A stretch of 8,382 nt of DNA from 38-11 sp927435965. GTDB lineage: Bacteria > Bacillota > Clostridia > Tissierellales > Dethiosulfatibacteraceae. Of this stretch, positions 6,185-8,382 are shown piece by piece; positions within the stretch are counted from its first letter, which is position 1; each line of letters opens with the position of its first letter. The stretch covers positions 1-8,382 of the forward strand of contig CAKMKB010000283.1 in the NCBI GenBank assembly GCA_927435965.1, in the 5' to 3' direction. A program made the translations under genes and the position numbers. The notes under the pieces are model-generated. The model saw only the letters and a list, made by a program, of their open reading frames with translations. It made no database searches and had not been told where the DNA came from.

Positions 6185-6385
6185 TTAAAGTGGTCTTACA
6201 TCTTCTGCTTGAGGTCCTTTAGCGCCATCTACTACTGTGAATTCTACTTTTTCGCCTTCTTCAAGTGTCTTGAAGTTTGGCTTATCAATTTTTGAGTAGT
6301 GTACAAAAACATCTGTTCCATCTTCGCTGGTAATAAATCCAAATCCCTTTTGTGAATCAAACCATTTTACTGTTCCCTTTGTCAT
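6185..6385 (-). CDS. Cold-shock protein (CspA family)
   Basis: A 66-residue single-stranded nucleic acid binding protein that acts as an RNA chaperone in the cytosol. The full cold-shock domain is visible: WFD at 8-10, the RNP1-type motif KGFGFI at 13-18, the RNP2-type motif VFVHY at 26-30, and GPQAEDV near the end. The length is typical of the 65-70 residue family. The start ATG has GGAGGA about 9 nt upstream. The gene has its own promoter with an untranslated leader of about 120 nt and ends 8 nt before a shared terminator, so it is monocistronic. It has no functional link to the BCAA genes. The family has many paralogues, so a specific Csp letter cannot be assigned. Confidence 0.97.
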   Translation of the reverse strand: MTKGTVKWFDSQKGFGFITSEDGTDVFVHYSKIDKPNFKTLEEGEKVEFTVVDGAKGPQAEDVRPL

Positions 6386-6509
6386 TTAAGTGTATCCTCC
6401 GAAATAATTATTCCTTTAATCAATGTTCGTACTGCATAAAATAACTCCACTTCCTAATCTAATGAACTTAATTTTTAACTAAATACAAAGCATATTCCTT
6501 AAAGGTACA
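6386..6509 (-). promoter_or_regulatory. Long 5' leader of the cold-shock gene
   Basis: From the predicted start near 6509 to the ATG there are about 120 A/T-rich nucleotides with no ORF and a GGAGG just before the gene. Long leaders that refold with temperature are known for csp mRNAs in other bacteria. A similar role here is inferred from length only; no conserved cold-box sequence was recognised. Confidence 0.5.
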
Positions 6510-6515
6510 TTTATT

Positions 6516-6544
6516 ATTATATATGCAAACCCTTTGTGTTGCAA
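6516..6544 (-). promoter_or_regulatory. Promoter of the cold-shock gene
   Basis: On the minus strand TTGCAA (6539-6544) and TATAAT (6516-6521) are separated by 17 bp. Confidence 0.72.
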
Positions 6545-6606
6545 CCCTTTTTGACTATTTGATGTAATTGGAAGCTCATTTTTTGAACGAGAATGTATTA
6601 TTCTTA

Positions 6607-6635
6607 TTGACAGTCAATCTACCATTTGTTATGAT
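6607..6635 (+). promoter_or_regulatory. Promoter of the tRNA-Val gene
   Basis: TTGACA (6607-6612) and TATGAT (6630-6635) have a 17-bp spacer. The predicted start near 6642 leaves only about 7 nt of 5' leader before the mature tRNA. Confidence 0.82.
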
Positions 6636-6648
6636 TGAAATACACTGA

Positions 6649-6724
6649 GGGCGTATAGCTCAGCTGGGAGAGCATCTGCCTTACAAGCAGAGGGTCATAG
6701 GTTCGAGCCCTGTTACGCCCACCA
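6649..6724 (+). tRNA. tRNA-Val, anticodon UAC
   Basis: A complete 76-nt cloverleaf with encoded CCA. The acceptor GGGCGTA pairs perfectly with TACGCCC. The D stem is GCTC/GAGC. The anticodon stem TCTGC/GCAGA encloses the loop CTTACAA, which gives anticodon TAC (6682-6684). The T arm ATAGG/CCTGT, with one G-U pair, has the loop TTCGAGC, and A73 is followed by CCA. UAC reads GUA and other GUN valine codons. It stands alone between its own promoter and terminator. Confidence 0.98.
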
Positions 6725-6728
6725 AGTA

Positions 6729-6757
6729 AAAAACTGCAGAATCTGCAGTTTTTTTAT
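6729..6757. terminator. Bidirectional terminator between tRNA-Val and the MATE gene
   Basis: AAACTGCAG (6731-6739) and CTGCAGTTT (6743-6751) form a 9-bp stem with a 3-nt loop, with T runs on both strands (TTTTTTT after CTGCAG on plus, TTTTTTAC on minus). It lies 4 nt after the tRNA CCA and directly follows the MATE stop codon on the other strand. Confidence 0.85.
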
Positions 6758-8155
6758 TTACACTTTTATGTTTTTCCATTTTCCCTTATTGAATATATAG
6801 AAGAAAACAATGCCTCGTAATGTGAAATCTGCAACCATGGCAGCCCATGCTCCCGCCAATCCGTATCCCAAGGTTATCGCTAGAATATAGCCACCTCCAA
6901 CTCTTACTACCCAGGTTCCCACAGCAGTTACCCAGAGCACAGTCTTTGTATCCCCTGCTCCTCTGAGTGCGCCTGCAAATACCATAGTGGCCGCTAGAAA
7001 AGGTTGGGCGAAGGCTATAATACGCAGGCATGTTGAAGCGTACCTAATGATTTCCTCATCTCTCGTGAATATCAATATAAAGTATCTTGGAAAGAAAAAG
7101 AATAACACCCCAAATACAGTCATGACGATAACTGCCATCCTTGCAGCTGTAAAACCACCCAATTTTGCTTTATCCGGGTCCTCACCACCAAGATATTGAC
7201 CAACTAGAGTGGTTGCTGCCAAAGCAAATCCCCAGCCAGGCATAAAGGATATGGATTCAGCTGTCATCGTGATTTTATGGGCAGCTATCATTACTGTTCC
7301 CAATGTTGCAATGATTCTAAAAAAAGAGAGTTGTGCCAATCTCATCAGCATCTGTTCAGCTGCTGCAGGTAATCCGATTCTCAAGATCCTCATGATAATT
7401 TCCTTATTTAGACCTGTCTTTCGGTTGATGCTAATCCCATATTTTCCGTTTTTTCTGAATATAACATATAGTATCAAAACGCCTGCCAATAGCCTGCTAA
7501 AGCTTGTAGAAGCAGCAGCCCCACCAACACCCAAACCCGCACCTAGGATTTTGATTGTAAAACCCTCAGACAAGCCAGGGAAATCAAAATGTACATATCT
7601 TGTAGGGAAAATCAAAAAAAAGTTTCCAATGATATTAATCACATTTGAAAAGCCATTGACCAGCATAGGAGTTTTGGTATCTCCTGAGCCTCTTAAAGCA
7701 CCTGACATAATCATGGTGATAATCATGCCCGGTAAGCCTATTAGTGCTATAGACAGGTATTGTGTAGCATAGGGCAATACGTCAGGCTCAGCTCCCATCC
7801 AAAGCGTAATCCTCTCTGATAAAATCAACATAACCGCAGTAAAAACAACTGATGCTATCAGACTTATAATTAGGGATTGCTTGATTGTTTCCTCCGCGTC
7901 CCTATAGTTTCTAGCCCCAATAAACCTGGCTACAAGTGCTGTTGTTCCTACACTTATAGCAGCAAAAAAAGCCATCATTACCATCAGAGGATTATCCGAC
8001 AGTCCAACGGCTGCAATAGCAACTCCCCCAAGAGTACCCACCATCGCGGTGTCCGCCACTCCCAATAGGGTTTGCATCAACATTTCCATAATAGAAGGCA
8101 AAGCTAACTTGAATGTCACTTTCGACATTGCTTTTTTGCTGGCAATAGTATCCAT
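6758..8155 (-). CDS. MATE-family multidrug/organic cation efflux transporter
   Basis: Polytopic inner-membrane antiporter of the MATE family, which exports cationic drugs or metabolites in exchange for Na+ or H+. It has 465 residues and about 12 hydrophobic segments. Typical signs are PSIMEMLMQTLLGVADTAMVG near the N-terminus and the internal duplication GALRGSGDTKT (152-162) and GALRGAGDTKT (395-405), one copy in each six-helix half. The start is set at the ATG at 8153-8155, preceded by GAGGA 4 nt upstream. An ATG 11 codons earlier (8188) lacks a ribosome binding site and would add a hydrophilic MGGNNRINEDK tail. The gene has its own promoter and terminator and is convergent with tRNA-Val. 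The substrate cannot be predicted from sequence. A NorM, MepA or DinF subgroup label would be a guess. Confidence 0.92.
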   Translation of the reverse strand: MDTIASKKAMSKVTFKLALPSIMEMLMQTLLGVADTAMVGTLGGVAIAAVGLSDNPLMVMMAFFAAISVGTTALVARFIGARNYRDAEETIKQSLIISLIASVVFTAVMLILSERITLWMGAEPDVLPYATQYLSIALIGLPGMIITMIMSGALRGSGDTKTPMLVNGFSNVINIIGNFFLIFPTRYVHFDFPGLSEGFTIKILGAGLGVGGAAASTSFSRLLAGVLILYVIFRKNGKYGISINRKTGLNKEIIMRILRIGLPAAAEQMLMRLAQLSFFRIIATLGTVMIAAHKITMTAESISFMPGWGFALAATTLVGQYLGGEDPDKAKLGGFTAARMAVIVMTVFGVLFFFFPRYFILIFTRDEEIIRYASTCLRIIAFAQPFLAATMVFAGALRGAGDTKTVLWVTAVGTWVVRVGGGYILAITLGYGLAGAWAAMVADFTLRGIVFFYIFNKGKWKNIKV

Positions 8156-8247
8156 TTTGTCCTCATTAATCCTGTTATTTCCACCCATCTCATTTTTTCA
8201 TATTTACACTAATAAATCAACCTTATTAATTTTATTTATTTTCACTC

Positions 8248-8276
8248 ATTGTAAGTGTACAATACATATGTGACAA
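8248..8276 (-). promoter_or_regulatory. Promoter of the MATE gene
   Basis: On the minus strand TTGTCA (8271-8276) and TACAAT (8248-8253) are separated by 17 bp. The predicted start near 8241 gives a leader of about 85 nt. The -35 lies close to what may be the edge of a mobile element. Confidence 0.6.
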
Positions 8277-8289
8277 AAAAGAATAAAAA

Positions 8290-8356
8290 ATGAAAGGGAC
8301 TCTGTTATAATGTTAATCACGACAAAAACAAACATAACGGAGGAAACCCCTTTCAT
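8290..8356 (+). repeat. Inverted repeat that would pair with the start codon of the right-edge gene
   Basis: ATGAAAGGG (8290-8298) and CCCTTTCAT (8348-8356) form perfect 9-bp arms 49 nt apart. The right arm includes the first two bases of the ATG. The left arm is upstream of the predicted transcription start, so only transcripts entering from outside would form the hairpin. Confidence 0.6.
8303..8311 (+). promoter_or_regulatory. Extended -10 promoter of the right-edge gene
   Basis: TGTTATAAT is a full extended -10 element (TGnTATAAT). No good -35 lies 16-18 bp upstream. The predicted start near 8318 gives a leader of about 37 nt. Confidence 0.6.
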
Positions 8357-8382
8357 GAAGTCTATTGTAACAGAAGAAATGC
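8355..8382 (+). CDS. 5' end of an unidentified gene, possibly an IS transposase
   Basis: Only nine codons are in the window (MKSIVTEEM). Support for a real gene comes from the extended -10 promoter, GGAGG at 8339-8343 (11 nt before ATG, slightly long) and the inverted repeat around its start. The N-terminus and leader resemble, from memory only, transposase genes of clostridial insertion sequences. No domain is visible, so the function is not established. It is divergent from the MATE gene. Confidence 0.5.

Noticed and set aside
6649..6724. A regulatory link between tRNA-Val and the nearby valine pathway genes
   Set aside because: Both T-boxes read isoleucine codons (AUC), and the tRNA has its own promoter and terminator, so the proximity looks accidental.
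8156..8188. MATE start at the ATG at 8188
   Set aside because: It has no Shine-Dalgarno sequence, whereas the ATG at 8155 has GAGGA. The extra residues are hydrophilic and not typical of the family. It cannot be fully excluded.

Overview
The window is a branched-chain amino acid (BCAA) biosynthesis locus from a low-to-mid GC Gram-positive bacterium, most likely a member of the Clostridia. The reasons are two T-box leaders, strong AGGAGG-type ribosome binding sites, sigma-A-like promoters with 17-bp spacers, a CodY-like box and a CCA-encoding tRNA gene. The genus cannot be fixed from the sequence alone.

Layout. Positions 1-4205 (minus strand) carry ilvN-ilvC-ilvD-ilvB in order of transcription; ilvB runs off the left edge. 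Positions 4206-4893 hold no protein gene. They contain two isoleucine-specific T-box leaders facing away from each other, two divergent consensus promoters about 20 bp apart, and a CodY-like palindrome between the two -35 elements. The plus-strand T-box controls ilvA (4894-6135, threonine deaminase with a C-terminal ACT domain). A bidirectional terminator separates ilvA from a convergent cold-shock protein gene (6185-6385, minus), which has its own promoter and a leader of about 120 nt. A monocistronic tRNA-Val(UAC) (6649-6724, plus) follows and shares a bidirectional terminator with a convergent MATE-family transporter gene (6758-8155, minus). The right edge (8290-8382) holds a plus-strand promoter and the first nine codons of an unidentified gene, possibly an insertion-sequence transposase.

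How the genes work together. IlvA makes 2-oxobutanoate from threonine. IlvB/IlvN (acetohydroxyacid synthase), IlvC (ketol-acid reductoisomerase) and IlvD (dihydroxyacid dehydratase) then carry the parallel isoleucine and valine pathways. Both transcription units appear to respond to uncharged tRNA-Ile (AUC specifier in both leaders) and possibly to BCAA/GTP through CodY. A second promoter between ilvN and ilvC would let ilvCDB escape the T-box. The short IlvN subunit has replaced two of the residues linked to valine feedback in its E. coli counterpart.

Most of the window is well-understood metabolism. The points that deserve attention are the compact double T-box/CodY control region, the internal ilvC promoter, the altered valine site of IlvN, and the right-edge gene whose start codon lies in an inverted repeat that would sequester it only in read-through transcripts.
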